5,173 bases of DNA from a bacterium (GCA_026398675.1 JAPLSK010000264.1:1-5173), one strand, 5' to 3'. Positions 1-4,727 are shown, counted from the first letter of the stretch. Notes: generated from the letters alone by a model not told the origin. Numbers and translations are program-made.

Positions 1-1
1 G

Positions 2-445
2 TACGCCCTGGACAACCGCGCCGACTTCAACCGCGTCATCCTTTTCTACGGCTGCCGCGAGCCGAAGGAGGTCCTCTTCCGCGACGAGATGGCCGGCCTC
101 GTCTCCCGGGCCGACCTCGAGTGCCACCTGACCGTGGACACCGACCCCAACAAGACCTGGCCCTACAACGTGGGGGTCGTCACCACGCTCTTCGAACAGG
201 TGGAGGGGCTCGACCCGGAGAAGACCTACGCCGCCATCTGCGGCCCGCCGGTGGTTTACAAATTCGTCGTCGAGAGGCTCCTGGAGCTCAACTTCTCCAA
301 GGGGCGGATTCTGATGAGCCTGGAGCGGATGATGAAGTGCGGGGTGGGCAAGTGCCTGCACTGCAGCATCGGGCACAAGTACACCTGCCTGGACGGGCCG
401 ATATTCACCTACTGGGACGCGATAAATTTACGGGAATCCATCTGA
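2..445 (+). CDS. hydG: NAD(P)-dependent [NiFe] hydrogenase gamma subunit, FAD/NAD(P)-binding (5' end outside window)
   Basis: This is the C-terminal 147 residues of a protein that is about 280 residues in its family; the N-terminal FAD-binding barrel lies off the left edge. Visible are an NAD(P)-binding fold with a YGCREPKEVLF segment and a CGPPVV motif, then MSLERMMKCGVGKC leading into a C-x4-C-x2-C-x7-C set that would hold a [2Fe-2S] cluster, as in PyrK and sulfhydrogenase gamma proteins. It shuttles electrons between NAD(P)H and the Fe-S chain of the hydrogenase in the cytoplasm. The following small and large hydrogenase subunits on the same strand fix the role and argue against dihydroorotate dehydrogenase PyrK. 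The symbol is the sulfhydrogenase usage, not the FeFe-hydrogenase maturase HydG. Oddities: the final codons (from about 419) are AT-rich compared with the rest of the gene, and the same terminal peptide is encoded again at 506-538. The next gene is 582 bases away, unusually far for this operon type. Confidence 0.9.
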   Translation, partial: YALDNRADFNRVILFYGCREPKEVLFRDEMAGLVSRADLECHLTVDTDPNKTWPYNVGVVTTLFEQVEGLDPEKTYAAICGPPVVYKFVVERLLELNFSKGRILMSLERMMKCGVGKCLHCSIGHKYTCLDGPIFTYWDAINLRESI

Positions 446-538
446 GGCAACTCAGGACTCAATCCTGGAAGAAGCGAGCCCCTGACACGCCGCGGTCGCG
501 CCGCCTGGGACGCCATCAACCTGCGCGAGAGCATCTGA
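413..538 (+). repeat. Duplicated, synonymously recoded 3' end of the gamma-subunit gene
   Basis: Positions 413-445 and 506-538 both encode WDAINLRESI followed by TGA. They lie exactly 93 bases apart, so both are in the gamma-subunit frame. Seven of the ten codons differ and all differences are synonymous: GCG/GCC, ATA/ATC, AAT/AAC, TTA/CTG, CGG/CGC, GAA/GAG and TCC/AGC. Exact identity is limited to the CTGGGACGC core at the left boundary and ATCTGA at the right. The second copy uses the GC-rich codons typical of the rest of the gene, and deleting 413-505 would join it seamlessly to the upstream frame. The 60 bases between the copies contain a small hairpin (CAGGA 453-457, TCCTG 463-467) but no gene. 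I infer that the second copy is the original end and that the first came in with other DNA. Confidence 0.85.
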
Positions 539-544
539 ACCGAG

Positions 545-608
545 CCGGGGTGAGGGCTGCCGACATTTCCCCTCCCCCCTTGGGGGGGCGGGATAGGGAG
601 GGGGGTGA
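545..608. repeat. CCCTCTCCC/GGGTGAGGG-type palindromic repeat, copy 1
   Basis: An orphan half (CCGGGGTGAGGGCTGCCG, 545-562) starts six bases after the TGA at 536-538. It is followed by a C-rich/G-rich hairpin (569-606) ending in GGGGTGA. The same 18-base half sits two bases after the alpha-subunit stop, at 3130-3147. The arms here are homopolymer-rich variants of the family stem. Confidence 0.7.
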
Positions 609-619
609 AGCGGCCCCAT

Positions 620-718
620 CTCCCTTCTACGTAGAGGCGCGCCTACGGGCCGGGGTGAGGGTCGCCTCAAATCCCCTCTCCCTGTGGGAGGCCTGCGAGG
701 CCCGGGCCGGGGTGAGGG
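620..718. repeat. Two degenerate CCCTCTCCC/GGGTGAGGG-type repeats in tandem
   Basis: The first unit (about 620-661) retains TCTCCC, an insert reading AGGCGCGCCTACGGGCC, and the GGGGTGAGGG end. The second (673-718) has CTCCC (678-682) pairing with GGGAG (686-690), then a GCCTGCGAGGCCCGGGCC insert and GGGGTGAGGG. The insert between stem and right end is a variable module also seen in the copies at 893 and 4961. Confidence 0.65.
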
Positions 719-794
719 CTGCATTAGAAAAAATGCGAGGGATCGTTTGTATCACACCAAACCTAATAGAGAGCGTGGATTGCGTATCACCCTC

Positions 795-860
795 GTAGGG
801 GCCGACCGACGGCGCGCCGTTTAGGTCGGCCTGCGGGCGACCGCTGAGGGTCGCCCCTAC
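795..860. repeat. Inverted pair of GTAG-hairpin (REP-like) elements
   Basis: The outer ends are exact inverted repeats: GTAGGGGC (795-802) and GCCCCTAC (853-860). The left hairpin pairs GCCGACC (801-807) with GGTCGGC (824-830) around a perfect 12-base palindrome, ACGGCGCGCCGT (809-820). The right hairpin pairs GGGCGACC (835-842) with GGTCGCCC (849-856). Each half reads GTAG followed by a hairpin when taken from its own outer end, the layout of REP elements arranged as a BIME. Positions 794-831 match 4890-4927 at 37 of 38 bases. Confidence 0.75.
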
Positions 861-892
861 ATCATCGCAGCCGGGGTGAGGGGTGCCTTACA

Positions 893-942
893 CCCCCTCC
901 CCCCTCTGGGGGGAGGCTCGCCTACGGGCCGGGGAGGGGGGC
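893..942. repeat. CCCTCTCCC/GGGTGAGGG-type repeat with CTCGCCTACGGGCC insert
   Basis: A CCCCCTCC arm pairs with GGGGGGAGG across a TCT loop. It is followed by the variable insert CTCGCCTACGGGCC and a GGGGAGGGGGG right end. A half copy (GCCGGGGTGAGGGG, 870-883) immediately precedes it, just after the ATCATCGCA tail of the GTAG-hairpin pair. Confidence 0.65.
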
Positions 943-1027
943 GGGAGAATGACGGCCCGCACCGACACGACGCCCAGATATTACAGATTCACCGCCGCTG
1001 AACTCTAAAGGAACGGAAACCCGACCG

Positions 1028-1819
1028 ATGGAAAAGCCGAAAATCGCCGTCTACGGCCTCACCTGCTGCGCCGGCTGCCAGCTCAACATCCTCAACTGCG
1101 AGGACGAGATTCTGGAGCTGGCCAAAGCGGTGGACATAAAGAGCTTCATCATGGCCCAGACCGGCAACTCCGACTGCGAGGTGGACATCGCCTTCGTCGA
1201 GGGGGCGGTGGCCAGCGAGCGGAACCTGAAGCAAATCAAGGGCATCCGCGAGCGCGCCGGGATTCTGGTCGCCCTCGGCACCGGCGCGTGCTGGGGCTGC
1301 GTCCAGGCCATGGCCAACGACGTGCCGCGCAGGGAGTTGATCGTCGAGGTCTACGGCAATACGGTCCTGGACCACCCCTTCTTCGAGTGCTTCGAGCCGA
1401 AGCCCCTGCGGGATTTCGTGAAGGTTGACTTCGAGATTGTGGGCTGCCCCATCGAGCGGAACCAGTTCCTCCAGGCGGTGGCGTCGTTCCTGCACGGGGA
1501 CCAGCCGCTTCTGCCCACCTACGCCGTGTGCACCGACTGCAAGTTCCGGGAGAACGAGTGCCTTTTGATCGAGCGGGGGGAGATGTGCCTGGGCCCGGTG
1601 ACCAAGGCCGGCTGCGGGGCGCGCTGCCCCTCCAACAACCTCCCATGCGAGGGTTGCCGGGGCCCGGTCTACGAGGCCAACTTCGCCTCCGAGGTGGACG
1701 TTCTCCTGGACAAGGGCTTTTCGATCGAGGATATAAAACAGGCCATGGGGCACTTCGGCGGACCACCCTCCGACGAGGCCCTGCACGCCAGGAAATACAA
1801 GGGCACCGAGCTGCCGTAA
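1028..1819 (+). CDS. hydD: NAD(P)-dependent [NiFe] hydrogenase small (delta) subunit
   Basis: This 263-residue protein has the normal length for sulfhydrogenase delta. It carries the [4Fe-4S] chain that moves electrons between the NiFe site of alpha and the diaphorase subunits, in the cytoplasm; no Tat signal is present. The N-terminal flavodoxin-like half has LTCCAGCQ (C14-x2-C17), VEGAV around residue 59, GTGACWGCVQ (C88, C91) and GCP (C140) for the proximal cluster. The C-terminal half has C168, C171, C178 and C187, then AGCGARCP and CEGCRG (C196, C200, C207, C210), enough for two more clusters. Oddity: the usual GxC ligand position is Gly86, with cysteines at 88 and 91 instead. The ATG start matches the family's N-terminus; the nearest Shine-Dalgarno-like AAAGGA (1007-1012) is rather far upstream. 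The alpha gene follows after 12 bases, indicating co-transcription. Confidence 0.95.
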   Translation: MEKPKIAVYGLTCCAGCQLNILNCEDEILELAKAVDIKSFIMAQTGNSDCEVDIAFVEGAVASERNLKQIKGIRERAGILVALGTGACWGCVQAMANDVPRRELIVEVYGNTVLDHPFFECFEPKPLRDFVKVDFEIVGCPIERNQFLQAVASFLHGDQPLLPTYAVCTDCKFRENECLLIERGEMCLGPVTKAGCGARCPSNNLPCEGCRGPVYEANFASEVDVLLDKGFSIEDIKQAMGHFGGPPSDEALHARKYKGTELP

Positions 1820-1824
1820 GGGGA
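1818..1824 (+). promoter_or_regulatory. Ribosome binding site of the large-subunit gene
   Basis: AAGGGGA overlaps the TAA stop of the delta gene and lies seven bases before the ATG at 1832. This couples translation of the two subunits and supports the chosen start. Confidence 0.75.
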
Positions 1825-1831
1825 TAAGAGC

Positions 1832-3127
1832 ATGAGCCGGACCATCACCGTGAAGCACCTCTGCCGCGTCGAGGGACACGGCGGCGTCACCGTGGAAATC
1901 GAGGACGGCGCCGTCAAGGGTGTGCGCATGGACATCTACGAGGGGATGCGCTTCTTCGAGAGCTTTTTGAAGCGCGTACCCTGGGCCGACATCCCCGAGG
2001 TGGCCTGCCGCATCTGCGCCATCTGCTCCGGCGTGCACAACGTGGTGGCCTCGCAGGCCATCGAGGACGCCTTCGGGGTGAGGGTCACCGAGCAGGTTCG
2101 TCTCCTGCGGCGGCTCTTCGTCCACGGCGGCAACATCGAGTCCCACGCCCTGCATATATTTATGCTGGCCCTGCCGGACCTCGTGCGGCCGCGCTACAAC
2201 TCCGTCATCGAGCTGGCCGAGGACCTGCCCGACGCGGCGCGCATCGGCCTGGACATCAAGAAGTGCGGCAACGAGATACAGGACCTGATAGGCGGACGCG
2301 AGATTCACCCCTGCAACACCAAGCTCGGCGGCTTCGGCCGCATCCCTGAAAAAGACGCCGTCAAGTACCTGCGCGACCGGCTCGAGGCCACCCTGGAGAA
2401 CGCCAGGGCCCTCGTGCCGCTCGTCGGCGGGTTGGAGCTCCCCGGCTACCTCACCACCCCCGGCACGTTCATCGGGCTGAAACCCTACGGCAACACCTAC
2501 GGCTACATGGGGGACCACATCGCCGCAAGCGACGGGACGGTCACCGACGTCCACGAGTACAAGCGGGTGACCAACGAATACGTCGTGCCGCACAGCCACG
2601 CGAAGTTCTCCGCGTACAACGGGAAGCCGTACACCGTGGGGGCGCTGGCCCGGGTCAACCTCTTCGGCAACCTGCTGCACGGCGGGGCGAAGACGGTCGC
2701 CAAGCGCCTGGGATTCACCACGCCGACGCACAACATCTTCCACAACACCACGGCCCAGTTCATCGAGCTGGTGGACTCCATCGAGGACTCCATCCTGACC
2801 ATCAACACGCTTCTGGCGAATTACGCGCCGGTGGAGCCGACGCCGGAGATCAGGCCCCGGGCCGGTTGGGGCGCGGCGGGCATCGAGGCCCCCCGCGGCA
2901 CCCTCTACCACTCCTACGCCTTCGACACCGACGGACGCTGCACCGACGTGGACATCATCACCCCCACCTGCCAGAACCTGGCCGCCATGGAGCGGGACAT
3001 CCGGGCCATGGTCGAGGCCAACCCGACTTTCTCCGACGAGGAGATTCATTTCCACGCGGAGATGATAGTCCGGGCGTACGACCCCTGCATCTCCTGCTCG
3101 GTGCACCTTCTCAATTTGAGCGCCTGA
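1832..3127 (+). CDS. hydA: NAD(P)-dependent [NiFe] hydrogenase large (alpha) subunit
   Basis: This 431-residue catalytic subunit has the usual length for group 3b sulfhydrogenase alpha. It binds the Ni-Fe(CN)2CO centre and interconverts H2 with protons and electrons; some relatives also reduce sulfur or polysulfide. Key features in order are RVEGHGG near the N-terminus, the L1 motif RICAICSGVH (C62, C65), a conserved EAPRGTLYHSY segment around residues 352-362, PTCQN near 378-382, and the L2 motif DPCISCSVH (C419, C422, H425). The four cysteines of L1 and L2 would ligate nickel. Six residues (LLNLSA) follow the L2 histidine, the position of the peptide removed by a maturation protease, and such a protease is encoded at 4066-4530. 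L1 has Ala after its first Cys where many families have Gly. The 12-base gap to the delta gene, with its ribosome site overlapping the delta stop, shows an operon. A strong hairpin lies shortly downstream. Confidence 0.97.
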   Translation: MSRTITVKHLCRVEGHGGVTVEIEDGAVKGVRMDIYEGMRFFESFLKRVPWADIPEVACRICAICSGVHNVVASQAIEDAFGVRVTEQVRLLRRLFVHGGNIESHALHIFMLALPDLVRPRYNSVIELAEDLPDAARIGLDIKKCGNEIQDLIGGREIHPCNTKLGGFGRIPEKDAVKYLRDRLEATLENARALVPLVGGLELPGYLTTPGTFIGLKPYGNTYGYMGDHIAASDGTVTDVHEYKRVTNEYVVPHSHAKFSAYNGKPYTVGALARVNLFGNLLHGGAKTVAKRLGFTTPTHNIFHNTTAQFIELVDSIEDSILTINTLLANYAPVEPTPEIRPRAGWGAAGIEAPRGTLYHSYAFDTDGRCTDVDIITPTCQNLAAMERDIRAMVEANPTFSDEEIHFHAEMIVRAYDPCISCSVHLLNLSA

Positions 3128-3129
3128 CG

Positions 3130-3188
3130 CCGGGGTGAGGGCTGCCGCGTGTCCCCTCTCCCTCCTAGGGAGAGGGCTAGGGTGAGGG
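3130..3188 (+). repeat. CCCTCTCCC/GGGTGAGGG-type hairpin just after the hydrogenase operon
   Basis: CCCTCTCCCT (3154-3163) and AGGGAGAGGG (3167-3176) form a perfect 10-bp stem with a 3-base loop, followed by CTAGGGTGAGGG. The unit begins two bases after the alpha stop codon. In RNA it could act as a 3' stabilising structure or weak terminator, but no T-tract follows, so I do not call an intrinsic terminator. Confidence 0.75.
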
Positions 3189-3210
3189 TCAAGGTAGGGA
3201 AAGTGAAAGC

Positions 3211-3236
3211 GGCGGGGATTAAAATCCCCGCCCTAC
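3211..3236 (-). repeat. GTAG-hairpin (REP-like) element
   Basis: GGCGGGGATT (3211-3220) pairs with AATCCCCGCC (3223-3232), followed by CTAC, which is GTAG at the 5' foot of the hairpin on the minus strand. The stem differs from the copy at 5013 (GGCGGGGACT/AGTCCCCGCC) by a base change matched on the other arm. Confidence 0.7.
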
Positions 3237-3288
3237 ATTCAGGGAGAGGCTCGCCTACGGGTTAAGGTGAAGGACAAGGGTTGAAAAC

Positions 3289-3328
3289 GGCGGCCCGCGG
3301 AGGGGCCGCCCTACGTCATCGCAACCCA
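3289..3328 (-). repeat. GTAG-hairpin (REP-like) element with GTCATCGCAACC flank
   Basis: GGCGGCCC (3289-3296) pairs with GGGCCGCC (3303-3310), followed by CTAC (3311-3314) and GTCATCGCAACC. The flank CTAC(A/G)TCATCG recurs at 857 and 5035, although the stems there are unrelated in sequence. Confidence 0.7.
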
Positions 3329-3369
3329 GAGTGAGGGTCGAGGTTGGGAACGGATACACGGTGTCCCAC

Positions 3370-3395
3370 GGGCGGGTGTGGATACCCGCCCCTAC
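3370..3395 (-). repeat. GTAG-hairpin (REP-like) element, GGGCGGGT stem
   Basis: GGGCGGGT (3370-3377) pairs with ACCCGCCC (3384-3391), followed by CTAC (3392-3395) and GTCAGCGCAA. A closely related copy with a longer stem is at 4652-4677. Confidence 0.7.
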
Positions 3396-3444
3396 GTCAG
3401 CGCAATCCGCGGGGCACGGGCCGGCGCGAATCCGCGACCGGGTG

Positions 3445-3473
3445 TGGACATCCGCCCCGCCGGGTACTAAAAT
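3445..3473 (+). promoter_or_regulatory. Sigma70-like promoter for the lipoprotein gene
   Basis: TGGACA (3445-3450) and TAAAAT (3468-3473) are each one base from consensus and separated by exactly 17 bases. Transcription would begin near 3480, giving a leader of about 40 bases before the ATG at 3519. The -35 box lies inside a decayed GTAG-type hairpin repeat (GGTGTGGACATCC). Recognised by eye only. Confidence 0.5.
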
Positions 3474-3505
3474 CATAAAAATGTGCCCAACAAGCCCTGT
3501 CAACC

Positions 3506-3512
3506 GGGGGAG
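3506..3512 (+). promoter_or_regulatory. Ribosome binding site of the lipoprotein gene
   Basis: GGGGGAG lies six bases before the ATG at 3519. This favours that start over an in-frame GTG at 3483, which would add 12 residues ahead of the signal peptide and lies almost at the predicted transcription start. Confidence 0.65.
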
Positions 3513-3518
3513 TGCGAG

Positions 3519-3746
3519 ATGAAAAAGCTGTCGTTGATAATCGCCTGTACGACCGTCTTCATCCTCTTCGGCTGCTTCGACACCGCCGAGGGCCAGGGCA
3601 CCGGCTTCTCGCCTCCGGAGGGGAGCTACGACGACGGCTACAACCAGGGGTTCAAGGAGGGGTACCAGATGGGGTACTCGGACGGCTTCGCGGCGGGTAA
3701 CGGCGGGTCGTCGAGCGGCGGCGACACCACCGACGGCGGCGAATAG
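3519..3746 (+). CDS. Small putative lipoprotein with Gly-aromatic GX3 repeat, ends at in-frame TAG
   Basis: I do not recognise a named family. The 75-residue product starts MKKLSLIIACTTVFILFGC, a lysine-rich N-terminus, hydrophobic core and LFGC lipobox with Cys19 as the likely lipidation site, so it should be membrane-anchored outside the cytoplasm. Asp21 is at +3, not +2. Residues 40-60 form a four-residue repeat with Gly at 40, 44, 48, 52, 56 and 60, five of them followed by Tyr or Phe, similar in rhythm to GX3 repeats of the Yae1 type. A Gly/Ser/Asp linker follows, then TAG at 3744-3746. The same frame stays open for 104 more codons with domain-like sequence, so this is probably the N-terminal part of one protein of about 180 residues interrupted by an amber codon. 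It has its own promoter and ribosome site, and no evident tie to the hydrogenase. Confidence 0.6.
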   Translation: MKKLSLIIACTTVFILFGCFDTAEGQGTGFSPPEGSYDDGYNQGFKEGYQMGYSDGFAAGNGGSSSGGDTTDGGE

Positions 3747-4061
3747 GTGGACCTCGGGGACACCGAGCCCGTGGAAACCACCGTCCTCTGCCCCGCGCCG
3801 GATAAAATCGTCCAGCAGTTCGTGGACAACTTCAAGGCCGAGAACGAGGCCCAGTGCAAGGCCCTCTTCGCCACGGACTCGCCGCAACTGAGGAGCTGGG
3901 ACTCGGACTGGGACCAGATGCAGAGCGCCAACTGGAGCGACTGGAAAACCCCCACGCTCCACGAGTGCGAGGGGGGCAAGGCGCGGGTCACCGTCAAATG
4001 CAGCGTGGCGTCCTTCCTCGGCGACGCCGAGCCCCGCGGCCCCGCTTTTTTTAATGAATGA
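3747..4061 (+). CDS. Continuation of the lipoprotein frame after amber stop; possible NTF2-like domain
   Basis: The frame resumes directly after the TAG with GTG. The 104 residues begin with a linker (DLGDTEPVETT). An amphipathic helix DKIVQQFVDNFKAENEAQCKAL follows, then a Trp-rich segment (SWDSDW, NWSDWK) and a beta-like stretch GGKARVTVKCSVASFL. Helix followed by beta strands is the order of NTF2/SnoaL-like domains found in bacterial lipoproteins, but I cannot confirm that. There is no signal peptide and no clear ribosome site before the GTG, so independent expression is doubtful. Likelier options are a pseudogene half, stop-codon read-through, reinitiation at TAG-GTG, or a sequencing error. 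The frame ends shortly after a run of seven T (4046-4052), at a point where NTF2-like proteins often still have a final strand, so the C-terminus may also be altered. The stop is four bases from the converging protease gene's stop. Confidence 0.45.
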   Translation: MDLGDTEPVETTVLCPAPDKIVQQFVDNFKAENEAQCKALFATDSPQLRSWDSDWDQMQSANWSDWKTPTLHECEGGKARVTVKCSVASFLGDAEPRGPAFFNE

Positions 4062-4065
4062 AACC

Positions 4066-4530
4066 TCACCCGGCGAGCTCCCGGAAAATTCCGGTCACGA
4101 TTTCCGGCAGGGCGGCGGCGAGCGCCGGGGAGAGCCCCTCACCGAAGGTGAACGGGTCCGGCGCCTCGACGGCGTAGATGCGTATCTCCTCCGGCATGTC
4201 GAGCCCTAAGCGGCGGCCCAGCTCCAGCCCCTCGAAGACGCCGAAGCGGTGGCTGGACTGGGGCAGCTCGCCGGCGACCTCTTGCTGAGTGTCGAGGCGG
4301 TACCAGTCGCCGGGCCTGCCGTCATCGGTCTGGGCGGCGTCCACGATAATTGCGCGGTCGTAGCCCACCAGAAGCTCCATGAGCTCGATGCCGGCCACGG
4401 AGGCCTCGCGGAGCTCGACGTCGGGATTGTTCAGGCGGGCGTGGAGCCCGCGGGCGACGAGGATGCCCACGGCGTCGTCGCTCATCATGGGGTTGCCCAG
4501 GCCGACGATGAGGGTGCGTTTGGCGGCCAT
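4066..4530 (-). CDS. hycI: [NiFe] hydrogenase maturation protease (HycI/HyaD family, peptidase M52)
   Basis: This 154-residue cytoplasmic endopeptidase has the usual family length. It cleaves the C-terminal tail of the hydrogenase large subunit after nickel insertion, allowing the active site to close. The N-terminus has LIVGLGNPMMSDDAVG, the family's GxGN...D(D/E)xxG motif. Asp19, Asp64 (IIVDAA) and His94 (SSHRFG) match the three nickel-sensing residues known in E. coli HybD (Glu16, Asp62, His93). The C-terminal IYAVEAPDPFTFGEGLSPAL segment is also typical. AGGTGA just before the ATG (4535-4540 on the complement) is a good ribosome site. The gene is transcribed towards the hydrogenase and lipoprotein genes, so it is expressed separately from its likely substrate, the alpha subunit at 1832-3127, whose LLNLSA tail follows DPCISCSVH. 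Confidence 0.93.
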   Translation of the reverse strand: MAAKRTLIVGLGNPMMSDDAVGILVARGLHARLNNPDVELREASVAGIELMELLVGYDRAIIVDAAQTDDGRPGDWYRLDTQQEVAGELPQSSHRFGVFEGLELGRRLGLDMPEEIRIYAVEAPDPFTFGEGLSPALAAALPEIVTGIFRELAG

Positions 4531-4565
4531 GTTTCACCTGCGCGGGCGGTTCGTCGCCCGAGGGG

Positions 4566-4574
4566 ATTTTAACA
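4566..4574 (-). promoter_or_regulatory. Extended -10 promoter element for the maturation protease gene
   Basis: On the minus strand the sequence reads TGTTAAAAT, a TGn motif followed by a TAAAAT hexamer. It lies 35 bases before the protease ATG, with no good -35 hexamer at the usual distance, which extended -10 promoters can tolerate. It is a local AT-rich spot in GC-rich DNA. Confidence 0.4.
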
Positions 4575-4605
4575 TTCCGGCGTCGGGCTCACCCGGCGGC
4601 CCAAT

Positions 4606-4647
4606 CCCCCCTCCCCCCTCTGGGGGGAGGGCTGGGGAGAGGGGTGA
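4606..4647. repeat. CCCTCTCCC/GGGTGAGGG-type hairpin
   Basis: CCCTCCCCCC (4609-4618) and GGGGGGAGGG (4622-4631) form a perfect 10-bp stem with a TCT loop, followed by a CTGGGGAGAGGGGTGA end that resembles copies at 569 and 893. Confidence 0.7.
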
Positions 4648-4651
4648 AAAC

Positions 4652-4727
4652 GGGCGGGTGTGGACACCCGCCCCTACGTCCATCCATCGCCAATCCGACC
4701 CGTAGGGGCGACCGTCCACGGTCGCCC
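4652..4727. repeat. Tail-to-tail pair of GTAG-hairpin (REP-like) elements
   Basis: The left unit pairs GGGCGGGTGT (4652-4661) with ACACCCGCCC (4664-4673) and ends in CTAC (4674-4677). The right unit begins GTAG (4702-4705) and pairs GGGCGACCGT (4706-4715) with ACGGTCGCCC (4718-4727). The two point at each other across 24 bases, a BIME-like arrangement. The stems are 10 bp with 2-base gaps and differ in sequence. Confidence 0.75.

Larger units (their letters stand above)
539..1027. other. Gene-free interval between gamma and delta genes, mostly palindromic repeats
   Basis: No frame here shows a recognisable protein, and the open frames arise from GC-rich repeats. The interval holds at least four hairpin or half-hairpin units of the GGGGTGAGGG type and one inverted pair of GTAG hairpins. 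An AT-richer unique patch spans about 719-793, and a unique leader about 943-1027 precedes the delta gene. The patch includes a small hairpin (GCATT 721-725, AATGC 732-736). I found no convincing -35/-10 pair, so it is unclear whether the delta and alpha genes have their own promoter or rely on read-through from the gamma gene. Confidence 0.75.
3128..3518. other. Repeat-filled interval between hydrogenase operon and lipoprotein gene
   Basis: No gene is recognisable. In order it holds a GGGGTGAGGG half and full hairpin (3130-3188), GTAG-type hairpins at 3211, 3289 and 3370, and a decayed hairpin at about 3437-3467. A promoter-like sequence and the ribosome site of the lipoprotein gene follow. 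A partial copy of the first repeat type (about 3241-3275, with CTCGCCTACGGG) lies between the first two GTAG hairpins. Confidence 0.75.

Noticed and set aside
446..505. Group I or II intron remnant between the two copies of the gamma 3' end
   Set aside because: I see no domain V-like hairpin or intron boundary motifs in the 60 bases, and the flanking duplicate is not what splicing sites look like.
989..3106. Very long open frame on the minus strand opposite the two hydrogenase genes
   Set aside because: It is antisense to two unmistakable genes with full motif sets. Its product is rich in Val, Gly, Asp and His with no domain, which is expected from GC-rich third positions read backwards.
1832..3127. 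Ala in place of Gly in the alpha L1 motif (CAIC instead of CGIC)
   Set aside because: All four metal-binding cysteines are intact, and I believe this variation occurs in other group 3 enzymes, so it is noted in the annotation but not raised as unusual.
3154..3176. Intrinsic terminator after the hydrogenase operon
   Set aside because: The stem is strong but no T-tract follows, and the same hairpin occurs many times away from gene ends.
3481..3522. Thirteen-codon frame starting near the predicted transcript start and overlapping the lipoprotein ATG (ATGA)
   Set aside because: It would be nearly leaderless and has no supporting feature; the overlap can be chance.
3744..3746. TAG as pyrrolysine or a reassigned sense codon
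   Set aside because: One amber codon in a small lipoprotein, with no recognisable insertion element, is weak evidence. A nonsense mutation, reinitiation or sequence error is simpler.
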